From assembly GCF_042683125.1 (NCBI RefSeq), contig NZ_JBHUIY010000009.1:1-64000 (forward strand): DNA of 64,000 bases, written 5' to 3'. The DNA is from Phaeospirillum tilakii. Lineage in GTDB: Bacteria; Pseudomonadota; Alphaproteobacteria; Rhodospirillales; Magnetospirillaceae. The position numbers and the translations under genes are program-made. Below are positions 34,358-43,270 of this stretch, one piece after another (position 1 is the stretch's first letter; each line of letters starts with the position of its first letter). The notes beneath the pieces are model-generated. The model did no database searches. It was given only the letters and a program-made list of their open reading frames with translations, and had not been told where the DNA came from.

Positions 34358-36505
34358 ATGACCCGGAACGATCGGTCACGAAAGACCAGGGCTGAGCTTG
34401 AACTGGAGCTGGCGGCGGTTGAAGCCGAGCTGCGCATCCTGCGCGACGATCGCCCCAATGCCGGGACCTTCCAGCAGCAGATGGCCGAGGCGCTGCACAG
34501 CCTTCAGGTCCATCAGGAAGAGCTGAAATCCCAGAACGAACAGCTCCGCCAGACACAGATCAACCTGGAACTGACCAGCCAGAAATATCACGATCTGTTC
34601 GAAAATTCACCGGCGGGCTATTTCATCATCGATTCCAGCTTTTCGATCCTGGAAATCAACGCCACCGGGATGGAAATGCTGGGGCGGGCCAAGAACCGCC
34701 TGGTCGGCAAGCCGTTTCTGCTGTTCGTCGAACGCGCCAGCCGGCGGGCGCTCGATGATCACTTTCTTCAGGTGCGCGGTGGCCCGGCCCGCTGTGAATT
34801 GTGGCTGCAACCGGACCAGCGCCCCCCTTTTCCGGTGATCCTGCAAAGCCTGCCGCTCGGCCAGTCCTGGGGCGACAATTGGTGCTGCCTGACCACCGCG
34901 TTCGACATCAGCGACCGCAAGGCGGCCGAAACCGCCCTGCGCGGGTCGGAGGCCCGCTTCCGCGCCATCTTCGAACAGAACCCGGTCGCGGTGCAACTGG
35001 TCGAGGCCGAGGGCGGCGGACGGATGTCGAACCGGGCCTGGACCCGGCTGTGGGGCCAGCCCGGCCCCGACGGCGCCGCCCCGCCCGACGCCGGGATGGA
35101 GCCGCACCTCGCCGCCGCCTTCGCCGGCGAACAGATCGATCTGCCGGCGCTGTACGTCGCGCCCAACGGCCGCGAGCTGCCCGAACGCTGGATCCACGCC
35201 CATGTCTACCCGGTGCTGGGGGCCGATGGCGGGATCGGCGAGGTGGTGGTGGCGCATGAGGACATCACCGAGCGCACCCGGATCGCCCGGGCGCTGGAGG
35301 AGCGGACCCAGCGCCTGCAACGCCAGTACGACAATCTGCGGGCGCTGAGCGAGATCGCCGCCCTGCCCAGCGGATTCGGCGCCGCCCAGCAGCTGGCCGC
35401 CGCGCTCGATCTCGGCCGCCGCCATCTCGGCCTCGACATCGGCCTGATCGTCCGCATCGACGACCGGCAGGCGATCATCGAACATCACGGCGCCCCGCCC
35501 GAACGGGGCATCGTCAACGGCAGCCCGCTCGACCTCGCCGACACCTTCTGCGCGGTGGTGATCGAGACCGACGACGTGCTGGCCCTGCCCGACGTCGCCG
35601 CCTCGGCCTATGCCGACCACCCCGCCTATCGCCGCCTCGGCATCGCCAGCTATCTCGGCGCGCCGATCCGGCTGCGCGGCCAGGTCTACGGCACCGTCGC
35701 CTTCCATGCCGCCCACCCCACCCCGCGCGGCTTCGACGAGGGCGACATCGAATTCATGCGCCTGCTGGCCCGGCTGGTCGGCGCGGTGCTGGAGCAGGAG
35801 GAGAACCGGCGCGATCTGGCCCGCTCCAACGCCGAGCTGGAACAGTTCGCCTACGTCGCCAGCCACGACCTGCGCCAGCCGCTGCGGCAGGTGTCGAGCT
35901 ACGTCTCGCTGCTGGCCCGCCGCTATGGCGACCGCCTCGACGACACCGCCCGCGAATTCATCAATTTCGCCCATGACGGCGCGGTGCGGATGGACCGGCT
36001 GATCATCGACCTGCTGGAATATTCCCGCATCGGCCGCAACCAGAAGCCGATCGAGCCGGTCGATCTCGGCGAGGTGGCGGCCGACGCCGCCGCCAATTTC
36101 CGCGCCGCCCTGGCCGAGACCGGCGGACGGATCGAGATCGCCCCCGGCCTGCCGACGGTGCGCGGCGACGCCACCGACCTCGGCCGGCTGTTCCAGAACC
36201 TGATCGGCAACGCCATCAAGTACCGCAGCCCCGACCGGCCGCCGCTGATCCGGATCGGGGTGGTCACCCTGCCGGCCGAGCATCACCTGTCGGTCGCCGA
36301 CAACGGCATCGGCATCGATCCCGAATATCACGAGACGATCTTCCGCATCTTCCAGCGGCTGCACACCCCGGACAAATACGAGGGAACCGGGATCGGCCTC
36401 GCCATCTGCAAGAAGGTGGTGGAGCAGATGCAGGGGCGGATCTGGGTCGAATCGATGCCCGACCAGGGCACCACCTTCCATATCGGCCTGCCCAACCGGC
36501 CCTGA
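34358..36505 (+). CDS. PAS-PAS-GAF histidine kinase
   Basis: A 715-residue soluble sensor kinase. An N-terminal coiled coil (about 10-70) leads to PAS 1 (YHDLFENSPAGYFIID, about 75-190), PAS 2 (RFRAIFEQNPVAVQLV, about 200-310), GAF (about 330-475), then HisKA with phospho-His503 in VASHDLRQPLRQV and a HATPase (NLIGNAIKY, DNGIGIDPEY, GTGIGLAICKKV). The kinase half resembles phytochrome-like kinases, but no chromophore motif is evident. GTG 34355 and ATG 34358 are adjacent start choices. No regulator is fused; the LuxR-type regulator at 37614 is the nearest. Confidence 0.9.
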   Translation: MTRNDRSRKTRAELELELAAVEAELRILRDDRPNAGTFQQQMAEALHSLQVHQEELKSQNEQLRQTQINLELTSQKYHDLFENSPAGYFIIDSSFSILEINATGMEMLGRAKNRLVGKPFLLFVERASRRALDDHFLQVRGGPARCELWLQPDQRPPFPVILQSLPLGQSWGDNWCCLTTAFDISDRKAAETALRGSEARFRAIFEQNPVAVQLVEAEGGGRMSNRAWTRLWGQPGPDGAAPPDAGMEPHLAAAFAGEQIDLPALYVAPNGRELPERWIHAHVYPVLGADGGIGEVVVAHEDITERTRIARALEERTQRLQRQYDNLRALSEIAALPSGFGAAQQLAAALDLGRRHLGLDIGLIVRIDDRQAIIEHHGAPPERGIVNGSPLDLADTFCAVVIETDDVLALPDVAASAYADHPAYRRLGIASYLGAPIRLRGQVYGTVAFHAAHPTPRGFDEGDIEFMRLLARLVGAVLEQEENRRDLARSNAELEQFAYVASHDLRQPLRQVSSYVSLLARRYGDRLDDTAREFINFAHDGAVRMDRLIIDLLEYSRIGRNQKPIEPVDLGEVAADAAANFRAALAETGGRIEIAPGLPTVRGDATDLGRLFQNLIGNAIKYRSPDRPPLIRIGVVTLPAEHHLSVADNGIGIDPEYHETIFRIFQRLHTPDKYEGTGIGLAICKKVVEQMQGRIWVESMPDQGTTFHIGLPNRP

Positions 36506-36526
36506 GGCCGGACCGGCCCCCCGGGA

Positions 36527-37006
36527 TCAGCCCGCCAGCAGGTCGAGCGCGGTCAGGGCGGCCTGGAGGCGGACCGCGTCGCGGTCGCCGTCGAACCGGG
36601 CGACATGGTCGCGGGTCGCCCCGTCGCGCCGGGCCAGGGCGAAATGGACCAGCCCGACCGGCTTGGCGCTGCCATCGGCGGTCGGGCCGGCGATGCCGGT
36701 GATCGCCACGGCGCGATCGACCGGGGCGTGCCGCAGCGCGCCCTCGGCCATCGCGCGGGCGACCTCGGCACTGACCGCGCCATGGGCGGCGATCAGCGCG
36801 GGCGGCACCCCCAGCATCTCGCTCTTGGCGGCGTTGGAATAGGTGACGAAACCGCGTTCGACCACGGCGGAGGAGCCCGGCACCGCGGTCAGCGCCGCCG
36901 CGACCAGCCCGCCGGTGCAGGATTCGGCGGTCGCCACCATCTCGCCGCGCGCCGCCAGCAGGGCGAGCACGCGGGCGGCGGCGACCCGCAGCGCCGGGTC
37001 GATCAT
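36527..37006 (-). CDS. pncC: Nicotinamide-nucleotide amidase (CinA C-terminal type)
   Basis: A 159-residue stand-alone CinA C-terminal domain that deamidates NMN to nicotinate mononucleotide. The catalytic Ser lies in ATAESCTGGLV; GIAGPTADGSAKPVGLVHFA and FVTYSNAAKSEMLGV are also typical. Its ATG overlaps the pgpA stop by four bases, the usual pgpA-cinA pairing. Confidence 0.93.
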   Translation of the reverse strand: MIDPALRVAAARVLALLAARGEMVATAESCTGGLVAAALTAVPGSSAVVERGFVTYSNAAKSEMLGVPPALIAAHGAVSAEVARAMAEGALRHAPVDRAVAITGIAGPTADGSAKPVGLVHFALARRDGATRDHVARFDGDRDAVRLQAALTALDLLAG

Positions 37007-37503
37007 CCCAGCCCCAGCAGCGGGGCGACGAAACGCTGGAACAGGATCATGCCGATCAGGCCGGCGATGCCGGCGGCGACATCGTCGATCATCACGCCGA
37101 GGCCGCTGTCATATTTGCGTTCGAGCCAGCCGATCGGCCCCGGCTTCCAGATGTCGAACAGCCGGAACAGCACGAAACCGACGGCGTAGGACACCGGATT
37201 GAGCGGGGCCGCGACCAGCACCAGCCACTGGCCGACCACCTCGTCGACCACCACCTCGGCCGGGTCCTTGACCCCGCTGCGGCCGACATAATCGCGGGCG
37301 ACGAACCAGCCGACCAGGAACAGGCCGGCGGCGAACTGGGCCAGCAGCGCCTGACCGCCCCAGGACACCAGCCCCCAGGCCAGCGGCAGCGCCAGCAGCG
37401 AGCCCCAGGTCCCCGGCGCCTTGGGCAGCAGCCCGACGCCGAAGCCGGTGGCGATCAGGGTAAACGGATGAAAGGCCTTGATGCCTTCGCGACGATAAGC
37501 CAA
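37003..37503 (-). CDS. pgpA: Phosphatidylglycerophosphatase A
   Basis: A membrane enzyme that removes phosphate from phosphatidylglycerophosphate. Seen: GTGFGVGLLPKAPGTWGS-like segment (GVGLLPKAPGTWGS), the acidic motif VVDEVVGQW and FRLFDIWKPGPIGWLE, with four hydrophobic helices. The start is taken as TTG 37503 behind GGGGGGAG, giving 166 residues, close to E. coli; the frame is open to an ATG at 37572, which would add a basic Pro/Arg tail of low credibility. The cinA-type gene follows with a four-base overlap. Confidence 0.85.
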   Translation of the reverse strand: MAYRREGIKAFHPFTLIATGFGVGLLPKAPGTWGSLLALPLAWGLVSWGGQALLAQFAAGLFLVGWFVARDYVGRSGVKDPAEVVVDEVVGQWLVLVAAPLNPVSYAVGFVLFRLFDIWKPGPIGWLERKYDSGLGVMIDDVAAGIAGLIGMILFQRFVAPLLGLG

Positions 37504-37613
37504 GCGAATCTCCCCCCAAAAGCGAACGCCCGACCGCCCCCGGCCCCGCGCCCGCCGCGACGGCGGCGGCACGCCGGCCGAGGGGGCCGGTCAGATCACC
37601 AGACGGTCCGGCC

Positions 37614-38294
37614 TCAGCCGACCGAGCGGACCACCGGAGCCACCGGCGGAATGTCCCAGCCCGACTGCAACGCGATCCGCACCGCCTGGGCGCGGTTGGC
37701 GGCACCGATCTTACGGTAGACGTTGCGCAGGTGAACCTTGATGGTGATTTCCTGAAGACTGAGGATCTGGGCGATTTCCTTGTTGGTGCGCCCCTCGATC
37801 AGTTGCGCCAGGATCTCGCCCTCGCGCCGCGACAGGCGGTCGAACGGCGGCGGCGCCCCGACCGGATGGCTGCCGGCGCCGGCCGAATCGGACGGCTCGA
37901 AGAAACTGCTGGACGGCAGGTAGGTCTCGCCCGACAGCACCAGACGCAGGGCGTTGACCATCGCGCTGCCGCCGACGGTCTTGGGGATGAAGCCGGCGGC
38001 GCCGGCCTGAACCGCCGCCTGGACATGATCGCGCGAGGAATAGCCCGAGACGATCACCACCGGCCGATCGGGCAACAGCGACTTGATGCGGCTGAGTCCC
38101 TCGAGGCCATCCATCCCCGGCATCATCAGGTCGAGCAGAACCAGGTCCGGACAGGGGGCCGCGCCCTCAATGGCGGCGATGGCCTCGTCCAGCGAGGATG
38201 CATCGACGATCTCGGCCTGGGCATCGAGTTCGCGCAGAAACGGACGGAGCCCGTCCCGCACCAACTTGTGATCGTCGGCCACGAGAATCCGCAA
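37614..38294 (-). CDS. NarL/LuxR-type response regulator
   Basis: A 226-residue regulator with a receiver (ILVADDHKLVRDGL, phospho-acceptor Asp in LVLLDLMMPGMDG, FIPKTVGG) and a LuxR-type helix-turn-helix (LSRREGEILAQLIEGRTNKEIAQIL, spread over residues about 155-180). The start is a TTG at 38294 behind AAGGGAG; no in-frame ATG exists near it. It lies 93 bases after the degenerate kinase gene on the same strand, so the two probably form a pair. Confidence 0.9.
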   Translation of the reverse strand: MRILVADDHKLVRDGLRPFLRELDAQAEIVDASSLDEAIAAIEGAAPCPDLVLLDLMMPGMDGLEGLSRIKSLLPDRPVVIVSGYSSRDHVQAAVQAGAAGFIPKTVGGSAMVNALRLVLSGETYLPSSSFFEPSDSAGAGSHPVGAPPPFDRLSRREGEILAQLIEGRTNKEIAQILSLQEITIKVHLRNVYRKIGAANRAQAVRIALQSGWDIPPVAPVVRSVG

Positions 38295-38387
38295 ATCATG
38301 TGCTCCCTTAATGGGGGATCAGCCAACCTGCCCCCGTCGAAAGTATAAACCCGTCGCCGCGCTGGCGACAACCCGGACATCGAACGG

Positions 38388-39812
38388 CTATTCCTCCGCC
38401 CCGGGCTCGCCCGGCGGTGGCAGCAGGAAGGTGGCGACCGCCTCGCGCAGCGCGGCCGGCGGCACCGGCCAGGACCACAGCAGGCAGCGTTCGTCGGCCA
38501 GGGTGGCCAGCGCCGGCGGCGGCACCGCGCCCGGCGCCAGCAGCAGCACGATCGGCAGCAGCGGATCGAAATCGCGCAGACGCGCCACCAGCGCCGCCGC
38601 CTCGGCCTCGGCCCCGGGCGCCGCGTCGAGCAGCACCACGTCGGCCGGATCGGCGGCGAAGCGGGCCCAGCCCTCGGCCGGCGCGGCACAGCCGACCCGG
38701 GCGCCCCAGCCGGCGAGATCGCCGGCCAGCCGCCCGGCCAGATCCCCCACCAGCAGCAGCGTCGCCCCGGCGCAGCCCGCGGCGGGGTCGACCGCCGCCA
38801 AAGGCAGCCGGACCGTCACCCGGCCCCCGTCGGCCGCCGTTTGACCGCACAGCGCCCCGCCCAGCGCCTGCGCCACCGTCGCCGCGGCGGCCCGGGTGGC
38901 GTGTCCCTCGGCCGCGCCGCCCGCGGGGCGGTCGTCCTGCATCTCCAGCCAGAGCTGGGTGTCGTCGCGCCGGGCCCGCAGGCGCAGATGGGCGCGCCCC
39001 GAGCGGCGCCGACCCAGGACGTGGTCGGCGTCGAGCAGCAGCGCCAGCACCATCTGCTCGAACTCGCTGCGCCGGCCGACCACCAGGGCGGGGCGGTCGC
39101 CCTCGTCGAGACCGGACAGGTCGAGGTCGATCCCATGCCCGAGCAGATGGCCGCGCAGCAGCAGCGCGGTCTCGCGCGCCGCCGCCACCGCGTCGAACGG
39201 GGCCGGCGCGGCCTCCTCGTAGCGGCAGATCCGGCCCAGGGTGGCGATCAGGGCGGCGGCCAGGGTGCATTGCCCGGCGATCTGCTCGAATTGCTGGCGG
39301 GCGGCGGCGGGCTCGCAGGCGCCACGGTCGGCCAGCAGCACCGCCGCCTCGGCACCCAGCCGGATCACGTTGAGCGGCTGGACCAGATCATGGACCAGCG
39401 CGGCGACGGTCTCGCCGATGATCGCCAGCCGGGCGGTGTGCAGGGTCTGGCGCCGCGCCGCCGCCGCCGCGTCCGGATCGCGCAGCAGCACCGCCCAGCC
39501 CGCCCCGCCGGACAACGGCAGCGGCTGGGCCTCGATCTCCGCCGCGAAACTTTCCCCGCTCTCCCGGCGCAACCGCGCCCGGCGCGGGATCCCCCCCGCG
39601 CCGTCCGTCCCGCCATCGGCCAGCAGCCCGTCCCAGGCCCGCCCCGCCAGCGCCGCCGGCGAGTCCGCCGCCAACAGCCCGGCGGCGGCGGCATTGGCCC
39701 ACGCCACCCGGCCGTCGCGCAGCAGCAGCAGCGGCGCCTCGATCCGTTCCGCCAGCCAGACGGCCGCCGCGCCGGCCGGTTCGTCAGAGCTCTGCCCGCC
39801 GGGGCCGGCCAT
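38388..39812 (-). CDS. Hybrid histidine kinase-like protein with degenerate ATPase and receiver
   Basis: A 474-residue protein: PAS-like N terminus (residues about 15-125), HisKA-like helices with His in AALVHDLVQPLNVI (near 150), a HATPase-like region where the N box reads LALLLDADHVL (Asp in place of Asn) and the G1 box reads QDDRPAGG in place of DxGxG, and a C-terminal receiver-like domain with VVLLDAAPG but no clear switch Lys. Very Ala/Gly-rich. I infer weak or no kinase activity. ATG 39812 follows AGGTG; the frame is open far upstream without similarity. A 229-base gap separates it from the divergent gene at 40042. Confidence 0.75.
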   Translation of the reverse strand: MAGPGGQSSDEPAGAAAVWLAERIEAPLLLLRDGRVAWANAAAAGLLAADSPAALAGRAWDGLLADGGTDGAGGIPRRARLRRESGESFAAEIEAQPLPLSGGAGWAVLLRDPDAAAAARRQTLHTARLAIIGETVAALVHDLVQPLNVIRLGAEAAVLLADRGACEPAAARQQFEQIAGQCTLAAALIATLGRICRYEEAAPAPFDAVAAARETALLLRGHLLGHGIDLDLSGLDEGDRPALVVGRRSEFEQMVLALLLDADHVLGRRRSGRAHLRLRARRDDTQLWLEMQDDRPAGGAAEGHATRAAAATVAQALGGALCGQTAADGGRVTVRLPLAAVDPAAGCAGATLLLVGDLAGRLAGDLAGWGARVGCAAPAEGWARFAADPADVVLLDAAPGAEAEAAALVARLRDFDPLLPIVLLLAPGAVPPPALATLADERCLLWSWPVPPAALREAVATFLLPPPGEPGAEE

Positions 39813-40041
39813 GTCGTTCACCTGTTCCGCTCTCCCCCGCCTGCCGCGCCTCAACCGGCGAGGATAGGGCCAGCCCCGACCCGGCACCACGATTTTTCCG
39901 GCCGGCGCGGCGGCAGGGGGCTTGAGCCGGGGGCGGCGACGTGATTTCCTCGCCCCCAGCGCGGCCGTGATCCCCGCCGCGCCCCGCGCCGCGACGCGCT
40001 CCCCGGCAGCCCGGCTGCCGACCGCCAACGAGGTTGATCCG

Positions 40042-40713
40042 ATGATGCGATGGAGTCTGGCCCTGGCCCTGCTCGGCCTGCTCGCCGGCGGCGCCCAGGC
40101 CGCCGAGCCCGCCCTCGACCTGCTCGACACCCCTGTTCCCTACAGCGCCGATTTCACCCTCAACGGCCCGCGCGGCAGCTACAGCGGCCATGTCTGGCAT
40201 GCCCAGGGCAGCGAGCGGCGCGAGGTCGCCACCCAGGGCGGCGGCCAGGGGATCCTGATCCAGCGCGACACCGGCACCGCCTATTTCCTCGGCATCGGCG
40301 GCCGCTGGTACGTCACCCTGTCGCTCGACGCCGCCAGCGGTCTGGTCGGCGGACTGAATTCCTGGCAGGTCGAACGCCAGCGGATCGGCGAGGAAACCCT
40401 GGGCGGCCAGCGCGTCACCCGCTGGACCGCCACCGCCAGCGGCCCCAAGGGCGGCTTCCAGGGCGAGATCTGGACCACCCGCGACGACATCGTCGTCCGC
40501 GCCGTCGGCACGGTCAGCGGCGGGGCCGGCGGTACCCCCGGCCCGGTCGAGATGACCCTGTCCCACCTCCAGGTCGGCAGCGTCGATCAGCGGATGCTGG
40601 AGGTGCCGGAAGGCTGGTTCGGCATCGACCTGCGCCAGATGCCGGCCGAGCGGGTGGTGCAGGCGATCGAGGGGATGAAGCCGATGCTCAACCGGCGCGC
40701 CAAAAGCGAATAA
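40042..40713 (+). CDS. Secreted protein of unknown function
   Basis: A 223-residue protein with a signal peptide (MMRWSLALALLGLLAGGAQA, cleavage likely after AQA). The mature part is beta-rich (YSADFTLNGPRGSYSGHVWH, RRVTRWTATASG-like strands, EIWTTRDDIVVRAVG) and recalls outer-membrane lipoprotein-sorting or DUF4412-like proteins; I cannot name the family. ATG follows GAGG. The TPR gene starts 123 bases downstream on the same strand. Confidence 0.75.
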   Translation: MMRWSLALALLGLLAGGAQAAEPALDLLDTPVPYSADFTLNGPRGSYSGHVWHAQGSERREVATQGGGQGILIQRDTGTAYFLGIGGRWYVTLSLDAASGLVGGLNSWQVERQRIGEETLGGQRVTRWTATASGPKGGFQGEIWTTRDDIVVRAVGTVSGGAGGTPGPVEMTLSHLQVGSVDQRMLEVPEGWFGIDLRQMPAERVVQAIEGMKPMLNRRAKSE

Positions 40714-40836
40714 CCCCCGCCGCGCCACCACGGCCGGGATTGCCAGCCCCGGCAAAAACCGGCACCCTGACGCGGCGCCGCCGGAATCCCGACCGGCGCC
40801 GCGTATGATCACTTTCCTCCTCGCGAGCGGGTCGAG

Positions 40837-43128
40837 ATGACGTCCTTCCAGCCAAACGCCGATTCCCTGTTCGCCGAGGGCCTCGCCCTGCAGAAGCGGG
40901 GGCGGATCGCCGACGCGGTCGAACGCTACCGCCAGGCGCTGGCGCTCGACCCCGACCATTTCAACGCGCTGCATCTGCTCGGGGTGTGCAACACCCAGAC
41001 CGGGCAGCTGGACGAGGCCGAGACCCTGCTGCGCCGCGCCGCCGCCCTGCTGCCCGACAACGCGCCGGTCCACAACAACCTCGCCGTCACCCTGCGCCAT
41101 GCCGGCAAGCTCGACGCGGCCCGGGTCGCCTGCGATCAGGCGATCGCCCTCAAGCCCGATTATGCCGAGGCGCACGGCAACCGCGCCAACATCCTGCGCG
41201 AACAGAAACAGTTCGCGGCGGCGCTGGCCGATTACGACCGCTGCATCGCCCTGCGGCCGGGCTCGGCCGAGGCGCAGGTCAACCGCGCCCTGGTGCTGCG
41301 CGACCTCGACCGCCCGGCCGACGCGCTGGCCAGCCTCGACCGCGCCCTCGCCCTCAAGCCGGATTGTTTCGAGGCCTATCAGGAACGGGCCGAGATCCTG
41401 GCCCGCCAGGGACGGCTGGAGCCGGCGCTGGCGGCCTGCGAGGGGGCGCTGACGCTGCGCCCGACCCATGTCCCCACCCTGATGCAGCGCGCCGGGCTGC
41501 TGACCCGGCTCGCCCGCCGCGAGGCGGCGCTCGAGGCCTATGACGCGGTGCTGGCGGTCGATCCGAAACAGGCCCAGGCCCATTACATCCGCGCCGCCCT
41601 GCTGACCGAGGCCAACCGGCTGGAGGAGGCGCTGGCCGATTATGACCGGGCGGTGGCGCTGCGGCCCGATTATGTCGAGGCGGTGATCAATCGCGGCACG
41701 GTGCTGATGCGGCTCGGCCGCCACGAGGACGCGCTGGCCAATTACGACGCCCTGCTCGCCCTGCGCCCCGATTGCGCCGAGGCCCACAACAATCGCGGCA
41801 TCGTGCTGAAGGAACTGGGCCGGTTCGAAGAGGCCGCCGCCAGCTACGACCTCGCCGCCGGATTGCGGCCGGCCTACCCCGAGGCGCTGCTCAACCGCGG
41901 CAATCTCTACAAGCAGCGCGGCGCCTTCGACGCGGCGCTGGCCGCCTATGCCGACGCGATCGCCGCCCGCCCCGACTATGCCGAGGCCTACAACAATCGC
42001 GGCCTGACCCTGCGCGAGATGGGCCGGCTCGACGAGGCGGTGGCCAGCTACGACGTCGCCATCAACCTCGACCCGAACTACCCGGAGGCCCACTACAACC
42101 GGGGCATCGCCCTCAGCGCCGCGATGCGGGTCGATGAGGCGATCACCTGTTACGATCAGGTGCTGACGCTCAACCCCGACCACGCCAAGTCGCGCTGGAA
42201 CCGGGGCCTCTCCCATCTGCTGCGCGGCAATTACCGCCAGGGCTGGGCCGATTACGAGGCGCGCTGGGACAATACCGAGCTGAAGGCCACCCTGCCCCCC
42301 TACCGCCAGCCGCGCTGGGACGGCATCGAGCCGCTGGACGGCCGCACCATCCTGCTCCATACCGAACAGGGCTTCGGCGACACCATCCAGTTCTGCCGCT
42401 ACGCCGCGCTGCTGGCGGCGCAGGGGGCGCGGGTGCTGCTGGCGCTCGAACCGCCGCTGACCCGGCTGCTCGGCCGGGTCGAGGGGGTGGCCGGGGTGGC
42501 GATGCGGGGCGAAGTGTTCATGCTGCCGCCGTTCGATTTCTTCTGCCCGCTGCTCAGCCTGCCGCGCCTGTTCGACACCCAGATCGACACCATTCCGGCC
42601 CCCCAACGCTACCTCGCGGCCGAGGCCCAGGCGATCGCGGGCTGGGAACAGCGCCTCGGCCCGCGCCGCGCCCTTCGCGTCGGACTGGCCTGGAGCGGCA
42701 ATGCCCAGCACCGCAACGACGTCAACCGCTCGATCCCGCTGGCCCAGTTGACCCCGCTGGCCCTGCCGGGGGTCGAGCTGATCTCGCTGCAAAAGGAAAT
42801 CCGCTTCAGCGACGCGATGATGCTGCCGGCGCTGCCCGGCCTGCGCGACGTCCGCGACGGGATGAAGGATTTCGACGACACCGCCGCCCTGGTCGAAACG
42901 CTCGATCTGGTGATCAGCGCCGATACCGCCGTCGCCCACCTCGCCGCCGCCCTCGGCAAGCCAACCTGGATCCTGCTGCCCTTCGCCTGCGACTGGCGCT
43001 GGCTGATCGACCGCACCGATTCGCCCTGGTACCCCACCGTCACCCTGTTCCGCCAGGGCCAGGAACAAAGCTGGGGCCCGGTGGTCGATCGCGTCGTCGC
43101 CGCCCTCGCCGCCAAGGTGGCGGGGTAA
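40837..43128 (+). CDS. TPR protein fused to a glycosyltransferase-like domain
   Basis: A 763-residue protein. Residues about 5-475 are some thirteen TPR units of the O-GlcNAc-transferase type (pattern A-x-Y-x-x-A-L-x-L-x-P, for example DYAEAYNNRGLTLREMGR). The C-terminal 260 residues resemble family 9/OGT-like glycosyltransferases (ILLHTEQGFGDTIQFCRYA, GLAWSGNAQHRND, DLVISADTAVAHLAAALGKP). It may glycosylate proteins or surface sugars in the cytoplasm. Start ATG behind GAGCGGG. A variant repeat follows the stop. Confidence 0.88.
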   Translation: MTSFQPNADSLFAEGLALQKRGRIADAVERYRQALALDPDHFNALHLLGVCNTQTGQLDEAETLLRRAAALLPDNAPVHNNLAVTLRHAGKLDAARVACDQAIALKPDYAEAHGNRANILREQKQFAAALADYDRCIALRPGSAEAQVNRALVLRDLDRPADALASLDRALALKPDCFEAYQERAEILARQGRLEPALAACEGALTLRPTHVPTLMQRAGLLTRLARREAALEAYDAVLAVDPKQAQAHYIRAALLTEANRLEEALADYDRAVALRPDYVEAVINRGTVLMRLGRHEDALANYDALLALRPDCAEAHNNRGIVLKELGRFEEAAASYDLAAGLRPAYPEALLNRGNLYKQRGAFDAALAAYADAIAARPDYAEAYNNRGLTLREMGRLDEAVASYDVAINLDPNYPEAHYNRGIALSAAMRVDEAITCYDQVLTLNPDHAKSRWNRGLSHLLRGNYRQGWADYEARWDNTELKATLPPYRQPRWDGIEPLDGRTILLHTEQGFGDTIQFCRYAALLAAQGARVLLALEPPLTRLLGRVEGVAGVAMRGEVFMLPPFDFFCPLLSLPRLFDTQIDTIPAPQRYLAAEAQAIAGWEQRLGPRRALRVGLAWSGNAQHRNDVNRSIPLAQLTPLALPGVELISLQKEIRFSDAMMLPALPGLRDVRDGMKDFDDTAALVETLDLVISADTAVAHLAAALGKPTWILLPFACDWRWLIDRTDSPWYPTVTLFRQGQEQSWGPVVDRVVAALAAKVAG

Positions 43129-43144
43129 GCCCAAAAAGGAAAAG

Positions 43145-43269
43145 GTGGGCGCTGCCCACACCCGCCAAGGGCCGCAAGGCCCTTGGATCCCGTCAATTGT
43201 CGGGAAATTGCGAACAAGGGGGAGGTCCGGAGGCGCCAGCCTCCGGGCGGGGTCGGGGCGGCAGCCCCG
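43145..43269. repeat. Bipartite hairpin repeat with two unlike arms (125 bp)
   Basis: Left arm 43145-43191 is the common type (GTGGGCGCTGCCCAC, then CCAAGGGCC/GGCCCTTGG with loop GCAA, GGATCCC). The right arm, about 43223-43269, keeps the order GGTCC, inner hairpin, GGGCGGGGT, outer hairpin but with other bases: GGAGGC/GCCTCC and GGGGC/GCCCC. It lies between convergent TPR and copper-ATPase genes and ends two bases before the ATPase stop. Confidence 0.75.
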
Positions 43270-43270
43270 T

